Under the pieces are notes generated by a model that did not search any database, was not told the origin of the DNA, and saw only the letters and a program-made list of their open reading frames with translations. Positions 1 through 8,125 of a stretch of DNA of 34,595 nt are shown in pieces; within the stretch, counting starts at the first letter, position 1, and every line of letters begins with the position of its first letter. The translations under genes were made by a program, and so were the position numbers. The stretch comes from Candidatus Copromonas avistercoris (nom. illeg.) (GTDB lineage Bacteria > Bacillota > Clostridia > Lachnospirales > Lachnospiraceae): the NCBI GenBank assembly GCA_018713185.1, contig DVFQ01000066.1:1-34595 (forward strand), written 5' to 3'.

Positions 1-28
1 CAGAGTACACAACTTGCTACGGAGGGTG

Positions 29-85
29 CTCTGGAACCCTTTTTCTTTCTGTATACTGATGACAGTATACAGGGCAATCCAGAGA
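29..85. repeat. Nested inverted repeats upstream of rho
   Basis: The core, 49-72, is a perfect palindrome: CTGTATACTG, a 4-nt loop ATGA, then CAGTATACAG. It lies inside a wider pair, CTCTGGA near 30-36 and TCCAGAG near 78-84, and short CCCT/AGGG segments flank the core. In RNA this could fold as one long interrupted hairpin. No clear T-tract follows, so it is not an obvious intrinsic terminator. It could be a protein-binding operator, an upstream gene's 3' end, or part of a rho leader. The symmetry is seen directly; the role is unknown. Confidence 0.6.
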
Positions 86-193
86 CATGCAAGCAGAGCA
101 GCATAATGCTAAACTATGAGGTCAAAAACAACTTCGCAAATGAATCCCCAAATGATAATGAAAACGGAATGACAAATAGTAAGGAGAACATGT

Positions 194-1699
194 ATGCGTG
201 AAAAACTGGAAACTTTACCGCTGGCGCAGCTTCGGGAACTGGCGAAGAGCCAAGGGATCCGCAATGTCAGCAGCCTGCGGAAATCGGAGCTGATCGACCG
301 GCTCTGCGCCATTTCTGAGCAGGAAGGCGAGAAGAAGGAGGAGGAGCAGACGCAGGCCCATACGCAGCGCGCAGGAAACGGCGAGGGGGCACAGGCCCAT
401 GCACAGCGCGCGGGAAACGGCGAGGCAGCACAGGCCCATACGCAGCGTGCGGGAAACGGCGAGGCGGCACAGGCCCATACGCAGCGCGCGGGAAACGGCG
501 AGCAGGCGCAGAATCATAGCAGCGCGGGAGGCGCTCCGGAACCCAGGAGCGAGCTTCAGGAACTGGACAGCGGCATCGAGGCTAACGGAATCCTGGAAGT
601 AATGCCCGACGGGTTCGGCTTTATCCGCTGTGAGAATTTTCTTCCCGGAGAGAATGACGTCTATGTGGCCCCGTCTCAGATCCGCCGGTTCAATATGAAA
701 ACCGGCGATATTGTCCGCGGAAGCCGCCGGGTGAAAACGGCGACGGAAAAATTTGCGGCCCTTCTTTATGTGACTTCGATCAATGGGTATCCCCCCTACG
801 CGGCGGAGCGGCGCCCCAATTTTGAGGATCTTACGCCGATTTTCCCCGACCAGCGTCTGAATCTGGAGGTGCGCGGCGGGAAAAATACGGTGGCCATGCG
901 GGTGATGGATCTTTTGGCTCCCATTGGAAAGGGCCAGAGAGGGATGATCGTTTCCCCGCCCAAGGCAGGAAAAACGACTCTGTTAAAGCAGGTGGCAAAG
1001 GCGATCACCACCAATTATCCGGATATGCACCTGATCATCCTTTTAATTGACGAGCGCCCCGAAGAAGTAACGGATATGAAGGAATCGGTGGTAGGCCCCA
1101 ATGTTGAGGTGATCTATTCCACCTTTGACGAGCTTCCGGAACGCCATAAACGGGTGTCAGAGATGGTAATCGAGCGGGCGAAACGCCTCGTGGAGCATGG
1201 CAGAGACGTTATGATTCTGTTAGACAGCATTACACGGCTGGCAAGAGCCTATAACCTGGTGGTTCCGCCCAGTGGACGGACGTTATCCGGCGGCCTGGAT
1301 CCGGCGGCCCTTCATATGCCGAAGCGGTTTTTCGGAGCGGCCAGAAATATGCGGGAAGGCGGGAGCCTGACCATCCTGGCGACGGCGCTGGTGGATACCG
1401 GAAGCCGGATGGACGATGTGATTTACGAGGAATTCAAGGGAACCGGAAACATGGAACTGGTGCTGGATCGGAAGCTTTCGGAGAAGCGGATCTTCCCGGC
1501 AATCGATATTTTAAAATCCGGTACCAGACGGGATGACCTTCTGTTAAACCGCGACGAGGCGGAGGCCGTAGATAATATCCGCAAGGCCACAAATTCCATG
1601 AAGGCGGAGGAATCGGTGGAGAAGATCCTGGATATGTTCTCCAGAACGAGAACCAACCGGGAATTTGTGGAAATGGCGAAAAAAATCCGATTTTATTAA
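194..1699 (+). CDS. rho: Transcription termination factor Rho with repetitive disordered insert
   Basis: Rho is the hexameric RNA-dependent ATPase that ends untranslated transcripts. Residues 1-40 are a Rho-N helical domain, about 128-195 the cold-shock-like RNA-binding domain (GFGFIR near 140-145), and 230-501 the RecA-like motor. Visible motifs are Walker A PPKAGKTT (255-262), Walker [15 protein letters not shown] (341-354, holding the bicyclomycin-contact Ser/Arg) and TGSRMDD with its arginine (402-408). At 501 aa it is longer than the roughly 420-aa E. coli protein. The extra length is a hydrophilic linker (about 42-127) with four 13-residue repeats [13 protein letters not shown]. The ATG at 194 has AAGGAG 7 nt upstream; a second ATG at 190 is out of frame and only 3 nt from that SD. 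The family call is secure; the linker's function is inferred. Confidence 0.97.
   Translation: MREKLETLPLAQLRELAKSQGIRNVSSLRKSELIDRLCAISEQEGEKKEEEQTQAHTQRAGNGEGAQAHAQRAGNGEAAQAHTQRAGNGEAAQAHTQRAGNGEQAQNHSSAGGAPEPRSELQELDSGIEANGILEVMPDGFGFIRCENFLPGENDVYVAPSQIRRFNMKTGDIVRGSRRVKTATEKFAALLYVTSINGYPPYAAERRPNFEDLTPIFPDQRLNLEVRGGKNTVAMRVMDLLAPIGKGQRGMIVSPPKAGKTTLLKQVAKAITTNYPDMHLIILLIDERPEEVTDMKESVVGPNVEVIYSTFDELPERHKRVSEMVIERAKRLVEHGRDVMILLDSITRLARAYNLVVPPSGRTLSGGLDPAALHMPKRFFGAARNMREGGSLTILATALVDTGSRMDDVIYEEFKGTGNMELVLDRKLSEKRIFPAIDILKSGTRRDDLLLNRDEAEAVDNIRKATNSMKAEESVEKILDMFSRTRTNREFVEMAKKIRFY
356..511 (+). repeat. 4 x 39-bp in-frame tandem repeat inside rho
   Basis: Four consecutive 39-bp units (356-394, 395-433, 434-472, 473-511) each encode 13 residues, consensus [13 protein letters not shown]. 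Units differ by a few, partly synonymous, substitutions; the second has Ala for Thr. The period is a multiple of three, so gain or loss of units keeps rho in frame. The long open frames on other strands here are by-products of the repeat. Confidence 0.95.
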
Positions 1700-1716
1700 G
1701 ACCGGGAGGATAGAAG

Positions 1717-2505
1717 ATGGAAGAAACGGGGAAAAACCCGATCCAGGTGGCGGCCCGGCTGTTCCAGGTGATCGAGCTTTTGGCGGAGCACGGTCCCATG
1801 GGGATCATGGAGATCAGCGCCAGCCTGGGATTTCATAAAAGCACGGTTCACAGGCTGGTGTCTTCTCTGCAGCAGCTAGGCTATATCCGGCAGGATGAGG
1901 AAACGATGAAGTACGGTCTGTCCTTAAAGTTTTTGGAGATCAGCGGGCGGATCCTGGCGCAGACCAGCATGGCGTCCATTGCGCATCCGTATCTAAAAAA
2001 ACTGTCGGATCTGACCGGGGAGACGGTCCATCTGGTCCGCCGGGAGGGGACGGAAGCGGTTTATATTGATAAGGTGGAATCGAACGTAGGCTCGATCCGC
2101 ATGGTTTCCAGGGTCGGGAGCCGGATTCCGCTGTACTGCTCCGGCGTCGGCAAGGCGCTGCTTTCGGAGCTTTCGGAGGAGGAAATCCGCGCGGTTTGGA
2201 ACGAGTCGGAGATCAAAAAGCTGACTCCCCATACGATCACGGAGCTTTCGGAGCTTTTTGAGCGGGTCGGAGAGGTCAGAAAAAACGGCTATGCGGTCGA
2301 TGACGAGGAGAACGAGGCGGGAGTCCGCTGCGTGGCAGTGAGCCTTTTGGATTATCACCGGAGCCCGGTTTACGCGTTAAGTATTTCCGCGCCCGCAAGC
2401 CGGATGGACCGGGAGCGGATCCTGGAATTAAAGGACGCCTTGCTGGAGATAAAAGGCGAGCTTATGGCTGCCATGGGTTTGGAAGACGGACGGAGAAAAT
2501 TATGA
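1717..2505 (+). CDS. IclR-family transcriptional regulator
   Basis: A 262-residue protein of the usual IclR size. An N-terminal winged helix (about 10-75; EISASLGFHKSTVHRLVSSL is the helix-turn-helix) precedes the IclR effector-binding domain (about 85-255, with IPLYCSGVGKALL and a GVRCVAVSL segment). Family members bind small carbon metabolites and control adjacent catabolic or transport genes. The gene starts 17 bp after rho with a GGGAGG SD. Its stop overlaps the start of the next transporter gene by four bases (ATGA), so the chromate-type pair is the obvious regulated target. The effector cannot be read from the sequence. Confidence 0.93.
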   Translation: MEETGKNPIQVAARLFQVIELLAEHGPMGIMEISASLGFHKSTVHRLVSSLQQLGYIRQDEETMKYGLSLKFLEISGRILAQTSMASIAHPYLKKLSDLTGETVHLVRREGTEAVYIDKVESNVGSIRMVSRVGSRIPLYCSGVGKALLSELSEEEIRAVWNESEIKKLTPHTITELSELFERVGEVRKNGYAVDDEENEAGVRCVAVSLLDYHRSPVYALSISAPASRMDRERILELKDALLEIKGELMAAMGLEDGRRKL

Positions 2506-3146
2506 CGGAGAGAGATTCTGGAAAAGCGGAAGCACCGGGCGCCGCAAAAACGGAAGCGCTGGATAGGGAAAAAATGGATGCGCCGGCAAAAAGCAGGATT
2601 CTGGCCAAGCTTTTCTGGTCCACGCTTTATCTGAGCGCGTTTACGTTCGGCGGCGGTTATGTGATCGTAACGCTGATGAAAAAGAAATTTGTGGACGAAT
2701 ACGGATGGATCAAAGAGGATGAAATGCTGGATCTGGTGGCCATCGCCCAGTCTTCGCCGGGAGCCATCGCGGTCAATGGAGCGATCGTGATCGGCTATAA
2801 GCTGGCGGGGCTTTTGGGGGCGGCGACCGCGATTTTGGCGACCGTAATCCCGCCTTTTGTGGTAATTTCAGCGGTATCCCTGTTTTATAACGCGTTTCGG
2901 GAAAACCTGGTGATCGGCCTGATGTTGGAAGGAATGCAGGCAGGCGTGGGAGCCGTGATCGCCGTTGTGGTTTATGAAATGGGAAGCGGGATCGTCCGTG
3001 GAAAAAGCTGGACTTCCAATTTGATCATGGCGGGGGCGTTTCTGGCCTCCTGCGTCTTTGGAGTCAACGTGGTGCTGGTGGTGATCGTCTGCGGCCTGAT
3101 CGGCGCGGCGCGGACGTTTCTTGGAAGAAAGGAGGGCCGTTCATGA
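2502..3146 (+). CDS. Chromate transporter family half-protein (first of pair)
   Basis: A 214-residue membrane protein of the short chromate transporter (CHR, PF02417) type. It has the signature FGGGYVIV (about 49-56) and the conserved SSPGAIAVN segment (about 84-92), then hydrophobic helices. The first 35 or so residues are a hydrophilic Lys/Ala/Glu-rich extension. Short CHR proteins are normally encoded as adjacent pairs that work together, which matches the following gene. It overlaps the IclR gene by ATGA at 2502-2505 and the next gene by ATGA at 3143-3146, so translation is probably coupled. Family members export chromate in some bacteria, but the native substrate in anaerobes is uncertain. 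Confidence 0.9.
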   Translation: MTERDSGKAEAPGAAKTEALDREKMDAPAKSRILAKLFWSTLYLSAFTFGGGYVIVTLMKKKFVDEYGWIKEDEMLDLVAIAQSSPGAIAVNGAIVIGYKLAGLLGAATAILATVIPPFVVISAVSLFYNAFRENLVIGLMLEGMQAGVGAVIAVVVYEMGSGIVRGKSWTSNLIMAGAFLASCVFGVNVVLVVIVCGLIGAARTFLGRKEGRS

Positions 3147-3706
3147 TCTATCTTCAGTTGTTTTTGAGCTTTCTTCAGATCGGCCTTTTCAGCTTCGGCG
3201 GCGGCTACGCGGCGATGCCGCTGATCCAGGATCAGGTGGTGACGGCCCACGGCTGGCTGTCCATGCCGGAGTTTACGGATCTGATCACGATCTCCCAGAT
3301 GACGCCGGGTCCCATCGCCATCAACTCCGCCACCTTTGTGGGAATGAAAATCGCGGGAGTGCCGGGAGCTATCGCGGCGACAGTGGGATGCGTTTTTCCC
3401 TCCTGCGTTATCGTTACGCTGCTGGCGCGGCTGTATTTAAAATATCGGGATATGTCCCTTCTTCAAGGAATTTTGGGCTCGCTTCGCCCGGCGGTGGTGG
3501 CCATGGTGGCGGCGGCCGGAATTTCGATCTTGATCACCGCTTTCTGGGGCGGTGACCAGATTGGTTCTCTGGAAAGCACAAGGTGGTGGATGGTCGGGAT
3601 TTTTGCCCTTTGCGTTCTTTTCTTAAAGAAATTGAACTGGAATCCGATTGCCGTGATGCTGTCCGCCGGAGTGCTTAGGGTCCTTCTGGCAGTGCTTGGG
3701 ATCTGA
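3143..3706 (+). CDS. Chromate transporter family half-protein (second of pair)
   Basis: A 187-residue partner of the preceding gene, with the same signature in a diverged form: FGGGYAAMP (about 18-26) and MTPGPIAIN (about 53-61), followed by several hydrophobic helices. The SD AAGGAGGG lies inside the end of the upstream gene. The two half-proteins resemble each other in their N-terminal motifs, as expected for an antiparallel heterodimer derived from duplication. It ends the rho-IclR-chr group; no clear terminator follows. Confidence 0.9.
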   Translation: MIYLQLFLSFLQIGLFSFGGGYAAMPLIQDQVVTAHGWLSMPEFTDLITISQMTPGPIAINSATFVGMKIAGVPGAIAATVGCVFPSCVIVTLLARLYLKYRDMSLLQGILGSLRPAVVAMVAAAGISILITAFWGGDQIGSLESTRWWMVGIFALCVLFLKKLNWNPIAVMLSAGVLRVLLAVLGI

Positions 3707-3791
3707 TCCTGACTGCGGCGGTATTTCGGGAAGAGGGCCGGGCGGCCTTAAAAAACATTGTCTGAATTTTGGCGCAATAGAGAAAATTTCC

Positions 3792-3820
3792 TTGCCATAC
3801 CATAATTTTAAGATTATAAT
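3792..3820 (+). promoter_or_regulatory. Promoter of MATE gene
   Basis: TTGCCA (3792-3797), a 17-nt spacer and a perfect TATAAT (3815-3820), 52 nt upstream of the chosen start codon. This is typical of a housekeeping sigma-A promoter. Confidence 0.8.
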
Positions 3821-3871
3821 AGCAGTATCACGATGAATCGATATCGAATACGAAAAAGAGGAGCTGTGGGT

Positions 3872-5251
3872 ATGGAAGGGAATCTACAAAAGCGGATCGG
3901 GAAATTTATGGGCGGTTCAAAAAAAGGTTACCAGACGGCATTCCATATGGCGTGGCCTGCCGTTATGGAATCTTTTTTTATTGCTCTTGCGGGTATGGTG
4001 GACTCGCTGATGGTAAGCTCCCTTGGAGCCTATGCGGTGGCTGCCGTAGGACTTACGACCCAGCCCAAATTTATCGGTCTCTGCCTGTTCATTGCGATGA
4101 ACGTATCGGTTTCCGCGCTGGTTGCCAGGCGCCGGGGCGAGGAAGATAAGAAGGGCGCTAATCAGGTGCTTTTAATGGCGGTGACGTTCACGGTTCTTGC
4201 CGGAGCCGTGATCAGCCTGATCTGTGTTGCCTTTGCGAATCCCATTATCGCTTTCTGCGGAGCCAACGAAGATACCCATGAGAGCGCCGTGATCTATTTC
4301 CGTATTATCATGGGCGGCATGATGTTCAACATTATTACCATGGTGATCAACGCGGCCCAGAGAGGCGCGGGAAATACGAAGATCGCCATGCGCACCAACG
4401 TAACCTCCAACCTGGTAAACATGGTCTTCAACTATCTGTTGATCGGCGGAAATTTTGGCTTCCCCCGGTTGGAGATCGCCGGAGCCGCCATCGCGACGGT
4501 TCTCGGTACGGTTGTGGCCTGTGTCATGGCAGTCTGTTCCATTCTTCCCAAGGATCATTTTATCAGCATTCCATATATTATAAAGGAACGGGTGCGGATC
4601 ACGCTGGAGCCGGCGAAAAATATGGCCAAGATCGCTTCCAGCGTTTTCGCGGAGCAGGTGTTTATGCGGATCGGTTTCCTTACGGTTTCGATCATGGTGG
4701 CGAATTTGGGAACGGCGGCTTACGCGGCCCATCAGGTGGGAATGAATATTATGAACCTGTCCTTTTCCTTTGGAGACGGAATGCAGGTGGCGGCGGTCGC
4801 CCTCTGCGGCAGGAGCCTGGGAGAGGGCAAACCGGATGCGGCGAAAATGTACGGAACCATCTGCCAGCGGATCGGAAATATGATCTCTATCGTCTTGGCG
4901 GTGCTGTATTTGACCTGCGGCGCGCTGCTGTTCCACCTGTTTTTCGAGGAACCGGAGATTATCGCCATGGGCGTGGACATTGCCCGGGCGCTGACGATCA
5001 TCGTTCTCCTGCAGATCGCCCAGGTGATCTATATGGGCTGTCTAAGAGGAGCCGGCGACGTTATTTTTACGACCATTGCTTCTACCTTAAGCATTACCTT
5101 TATCCGCCCGATCTTCTCCTATCTTCTCTGCTATGCATGCGGGCTGGGATTGATCGGGATCTGGCTGGGAATCGCGGTGGACCAGTTTTCCCGGTTCTGC
5201 CTTACGACCTGGCGGTTCAAGAGCGGAAAGTGGATGAATATCAAGATATAA
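3872..5251 (+). CDS. MATE-family multidrug/cation exporter
   Basis: A NorM/DinF-like protein with two MatE halves and about 12 hydrophobic segments. The first half has the pattern WPAVMESFFIALAGMVDSLM near the N terminus and an AQRGAGNTK loop; the second repeats the pattern with AYAAHQVGMN and GCLRGAGD. Such proteins export cationic drugs or metabolites in exchange for Na+ or H+. I chose ATG 3872 (459 aa) because AGAGGAG sits 8 nt upstream; the in-frame ATG at 3833 lacks an SD and lies only about 12 nt after the -10. It is a single-gene unit with its own promoter and a hairpin downstream. The substrate is unknown. Confidence 0.93.
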   Translation: MEGNLQKRIGKFMGGSKKGYQTAFHMAWPAVMESFFIALAGMVDSLMVSSLGAYAVAAVGLTTQPKFIGLCLFIAMNVSVSALVARRRGEEDKKGANQVLLMAVTFTVLAGAVISLICVAFANPIIAFCGANEDTHESAVIYFRIIMGGMMFNIITMVINAAQRGAGNTKIAMRTNVTSNLVNMVFNYLLIGGNFGFPRLEIAGAAIATVLGTVVACVMAVCSILPKDHFISIPYIIKERVRITLEPAKNMAKIASSVFAEQVFMRIGFLTVSIMVANLGTAAYAAHQVGMNIMNLSFSFGDGMQVAAVALCGRSLGEGKPDAAKMYGTICQRIGNMISIVLAVLYLTCGALLFHLFFEEPEIIAMGVDIARALTIIVLLQIAQVIYMGCLRGAGDVIFTTIASTLSITFIRPIFSYLLCYACGLGLIGIWLGIAVDQFSRFCLTTWRFKSGKWMNIKI

Positions 5252-5276
5252 TGGAATCGATAATAAAATAAAAAAA

Positions 5277-5332
5277 GCCCCGGAATCCGCGCGGACAGAT
5301 GGTTCTGTTTACGGCGGGCTGGGGCATTTCTT
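5277..5332 (+). terminator. Probable intrinsic terminator after MATE gene
   Basis: An interrupted hairpin with outer stem GCCCC (5277-5281)/GGGGC (5321-5325), middle CCGC/GCGG (5287-5290/5314-5317) and inner ACAGA/TCTGT (5295-5299/5304-5308), followed by ATTTCTT. It has A-rich sequence on both sides. Confidence 0.6.
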
Positions 5333-5369
5333 AAAAAAGAATAACTTTTAGAATTTTCTGTGAACTTCC

Positions 5370-5398
5370 TTGACAGAAATTTTTTTTGGCGGTAAGAT
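5370..5398 (+). promoter_or_regulatory. Promoter of ftsH
   Basis: A perfect TTGACA (5370-5375), 17-nt spacer and TAAGAT (5393-5398). It gives an untranslated leader of about 110 nt that contains a small GTGACA-GGT-TGTCAC hairpin (5414-5428). Confidence 0.8.
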
Positions 5399-5513
5399 AG
5401 GTCTGACACGAAGGTGACAGGTTGTCACTTTTGATCTGCTTCTCTTATGAAATCTGGATTCAGAGAAGGAAATAAAGAAAATTGATTGAAAATAACAGAA
5501 AAGGAGAACATGT

Positions 5514-7361
5514 ATGGGTGCGAAGGACGGCGGAAAGAAGCCGGGATCAGGATTTGACAACTACTATAAGAGCCTGATCATTTATATGGTCGTTATGCTG
5601 GTAGTGACGATTCTTTTAAATGGCCTGATTGTTCCCTCCATGACAAAGCGCCAGATCATTGAAGTGGGCTACAATGATTTTCTGGACATGGTAGAGAGCG
5701 GCCAGGTGGAGCGGGTACAGAAGGATACGGAAGAAATTTTATTTTTGGCCAAGGACGAACGGGGAAACGAGCAGGTGTATAAGACCGGCCTGTGGGATGA
5801 TCCGGATCTGACCAGCCGTCTGCGGGATGCGGACGTTCCCTTCGGCGAGGTGATCGTCGAGCAGGAATCGGCGATCATGGCTTTTTTTACCAACTGGATT
5901 CTGCCGATTGCGGTCATGGTGATTTTCTGGCAGCTTCTGACCCGGATGATGACGAAGCGGATGGGCGGCAACGCCATGACCTTTGGAAAAGCCAACGCGA
6001 AGATTTACGCGGAGAATGAAACGGGCGTTACCTTTGCGGACGTGGCCGGAGAGGAAGAGGCGAAGGAAGCTCTAAAGGAGATCGTGGATTTCCTGCATGA
6101 GCCGAAAAAGTATTCGGACATCGGCGCGACCCTTCCCAAGGGAGCTCTTTTGGTGGGCCCTCCCGGAACTGGTAAAACGCTGCTTGCCAAGGCGGTGGCC
6201 GGGGAAGCCCATGTGCCCTTTTTCTCGATCTCCGGTTCCGAGTTTGTAGAAATGTTCGTCGGTATGGGCGCGGCCAAGGTGCGGGATCTGTTTAAGCAGG
6301 CCAACGAGAAAGCGCCCTGTATCGTATTTATCGACGAGATCGATACCATCGGAAAAAAGAGGGACGGCGGCGGCCTGGGCGGAAATGATGAGCGGGAGCA
6401 GACCTTAAACCAGCTTTTGACGGAGATGGACGGCTTCGACGGACGAAAGGGCGTTGTTATCTTGGCGGCCACAAACCGGCCGGAATCCCTGGACCCGGCG
6501 CTTTTAAGACCGGGCCGTTTTGACCGGCGGATCCCGGTGGAGCTTCCGGATCTTAAAGGCCGGGAAGCGATCCTTAAGGTTCACGCCAAGGATGTCAAGA
6601 TGGATGATACGGTGGACTTTAACGCCATCGCAAGAGCGACCAACGGCGCCAGCGGCGCGGAGCTTGCCAATATTATCAATGAGGCGGCGCTGCGGGCGGT
6701 GCGGATGGGACGCCGGGTGGTCTGCCAGGCGGATTTGGAGGAGAGCGTGGAGACGGTAATTGCCGGTTACCAGCGGAAGGACGCGGCTGTATCCGAGCAG
6801 GAAAAGCGGATCGTCGCCTACCATGAGGTCGGCCATGCACTTGTGGCCGCCATGCAGAGCCACTCTGCCCCGGTTCATAAGATTACCATCGTTCCCAGAA
6901 CCTCGGGCGCTCTGGGCTACACCATGCAGGTGGAGTCGGGAGAAAAGTTCCTGATGAGCAAGGAGGAGGCGCTAAACAAGATCGCGACCCTTACCGGCGG
7001 CCGGGCGGCTGAGGAATTCATGTTCCACTCCATTACCACGGGCGCTTCCAATGATATCGAGCAGGCCACCAAGCTGGCCCGGGCCATGATCACCCGGTAC
7101 GGCATGAGCGACCAGTTTGGCATGGTGGCGCTGGAAACGGTGAATAACCAGTACCTGGGCGGAGATACTTCCCTGGCCTGCTCCCCGGAGACAGCGAAAG
7201 CCATCGACGACGAGGTGATCCGCACCGTAAGGCAGCAGTATGAGAAGGCGATGGGAATTTTGAAGGAGAACGCGGCGAAATTAAACGAGATCGCGGGCTA
7301 CCTGTTAGATAAGGAAACCATCACTGGAGAAGAATTTATGGAGATTCTAAACCGGGCGTAA
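5514..7361 (+). CDS. ftsH: ATP-dependent zinc metalloprotease FtsH
   Basis: A membrane-anchored AAA+ protease that degrades misfolded membrane and some regulatory proteins; 615 aa, normal for the family. Two transmembrane segments (about 19-40 and 120-145) flank a small extracytoplasmic domain. The AAA module has Walker A GPPGTGKT (215-222), Walker B CIVFIDE (269-275) and the second region of homology RPGRFDRR (332-339). The protease domain has the zinc motif HEVGH (437-441) and the third-ligand region with Asp514. HEVGH rather than the commoner HEAGH, and a divergent C-terminal domain, suggest it may be one of several FtsH paralogs. The ATG at 5514 has AAGGAG 7 nt upstream, in a context nearly identical to that of rho. 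It has its own promoter and terminator. Confidence 0.96.
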   Translation: MGAKDGGKKPGSGFDNYYKSLIIYMVVMLVVTILLNGLIVPSMTKRQIIEVGYNDFLDMVESGQVERVQKDTEEILFLAKDERGNEQVYKTGLWDDPDLTSRLRDADVPFGEVIVEQESAIMAFFTNWILPIAVMVIFWQLLTRMMTKRMGGNAMTFGKANAKIYAENETGVTFADVAGEEEAKEALKEIVDFLHEPKKYSDIGATLPKGALLVGPPGTGKTLLAKAVAGEAHVPFFSISGSEFVEMFVGMGAAKVRDLFKQANEKAPCIVFIDEIDTIGKKRDGGGLGGNDEREQTLNQLLTEMDGFDGRKGVVILAATNRPESLDPALLRPGRFDRRIPVELPDLKGREAILKVHAKDVKMDDTVDFNAIARATNGASGAELANIINEAALRAVRMGRRVVCQADLEESVETVIAGYQRKDAAVSEQEKRIVAYHEVGHALVAAMQSHSAPVHKITIVPRTSGALGYTMQVESGEKFLMSKEEALNKIATLTGGRAAEEFMFHSITTGASNDIEQATKLARAMITRYGMSDQFGMVALETVNNQYLGGDTSLACSPETAKAIDDEVIRTVRQQYEKAMGILKENAAKLNEIAGYLLDKETITGEEFMEILNRA

Positions 7362-7377
7362 ATTGTGTCGAAAATAG

Positions 7378-7426
7378 AATGCCGGAGATTTTGAGAATGG
7401 ATATTCTTAAGGTCTCCGGCATTTTT
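7378..7426 (+). terminator. Intrinsic terminator after ftsH
   Basis: A perfect 11-bp stem AATGCCGGAGA (7378-7388)/TCTCCGGCATT (7413-7423), an inner GAAT/ATTC pairing and a T-run ending at 7426. This is a classic Rho-independent terminator 16 nt after the ftsH stop. Confidence 0.92.
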
Positions 7427-7485
7427 GACGATACGCCTGGATATGTTTTGGCGCGTCATCCGCATGGCATCCGGCGCGTGGTATT

Positions 7486-7494
7486 TGCTATAAT
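7486..7494 (+). promoter_or_regulatory. Extended -10 promoter of zinc-ribbon gene
   Basis: TGCTATAAT (7486-7494) is an extended -10 element with a perfect TATAAT and no convincing -35 at 16-18 nt. It lies 53 nt before the start codon at 7548 and just after the ftsH terminator. Confidence 0.6.
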
Positions 7495-7547
7495 TCCGCT
7501 TGCTTTTCTCGGAGAAAACCAATATACTGGGGAAAAAGGGGAGTCAA

Positions 7548-8078
7548 ATGAAGAAGAAATATTGTCCGTATTGTGACCAGGAAATAACAGGAATTTACTG
7601 CCGGGGCTGTAAGCGTTTGGTCCTTCATCCTTACGAGCAGGAGACGGATTATTATTTGAATACGCAGCATCCGGTGTGGGAAGAAATTTGCCAGTTCCAC
7701 GGGGATCTTCAAACGGGAGTTATGCCCAACCGGCAGCCGCAGGAAAACCGGCAGGTGAAGGAAAACCGGCGGCCGCAGGAAAATCGCGGCTGGAGAGAGC
7801 CGGGACGCGGTTTGAAAAAGGAGACGCAGACTGGCCGCGGGATCCGGGAAATTGTGGATCAAGGGAAGGAATTCCGTACCCAGTGGAGCGCGGCGCAAAG
7901 GAAAAAGCGAGCGCTAAAGGAGGAGAATGCCCGTCCCAAGCAGATGTCGGTATGGGTCTTTCTGTTCCTTGTGCTTGTGGTGATCTACGGCGGAGATATT
8001 ATCTGGCGGGGCGGCCTTACATTGATTTCGGAGATCATGGATTCCGCCGCTGAACTGATCAATGGACTGACTTCGTAA
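7548..8078 (+). CDS. Small zinc-ribbon protein with C-terminal membrane helix
   Basis: A hypothetical protein of 176 aa. The N terminus carries a CPYC-x8-CRGC zinc ribbon (Cys 6, 9, 18, 21). A long hydrophilic Gln/Arg/Lys/Glu-rich linker follows, including three near copies of QENR/KENR (about 65-80), then one strongly hydrophobic helix (about 133-153) and a short amphipathic tail. The layout suggests a cytoplasmic zinc ribbon tethered to the membrane, perhaps as an adaptor. ATG 7548 is chosen because AAGGGGAG precedes it at normal distance; the open frame extends 16 codons upstream without a site. I do not recognise a named family. Confidence 0.8.
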   Translation: MKKKYCPYCDQEITGIYCRGCKRLVLHPYEQETDYYLNTQHPVWEEICQFHGDLQTGVMPNRQPQENRQVKENRRPQENRGWREPGRGLKKETQTGRGIREIVDQGKEFRTQWSAAQRKKRALKEENARPKQMSVWVFLFLVLVVIYGGDIIWRGGLTLISEIMDSAAELINGLTS

Positions 8079-8087
8079 CAGCAAAGC

Positions 8088-8109
8088 GCAGACGGGAACC
8101 ATCGTCTGC
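8088..8109 (+). other. Small hairpin before EamA gene
   Basis: A perfect 7-bp hairpin, GCAGACG (8088-8094)/CGTCTGC (8103-8109) with an 8-nt loop, immediately upstream of the GGAGG SD at 8112. There is no T-tract, so it is not an intrinsic terminator. It may affect mRNA stability or processing. Confidence 0.5.
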
Positions 8110-8125
8110 CTGGAGGAAAATGACA

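Noticed and set aside
356-511. CRISPR-like regular repeats in rho and in the collagen gene
   Set aside because: The repeats are contiguous, in-frame and without unique spacers; they encode protein repeats.
215-517. Long minus-strand open frame across the rho repeat, coding for a Cys/Leu/Met-rich peptide
   Set aside because: It is a by-product of the 39-bp repeat having a stop-free antisense frame; no SD and no recognisable domain.
2502-3706. Frameshifted full-length chromate transporter
   Set aside because: Each half has its own signature motif, SD and start codon, with ATGA coupling; paired short CHR proteins are a known arrangement.
3747-3760. GGCC-GGGC-GGCC hairpin after the chromate pair as terminator
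   Set aside because: Very short stem followed by A-rich rather than T-rich sequence.
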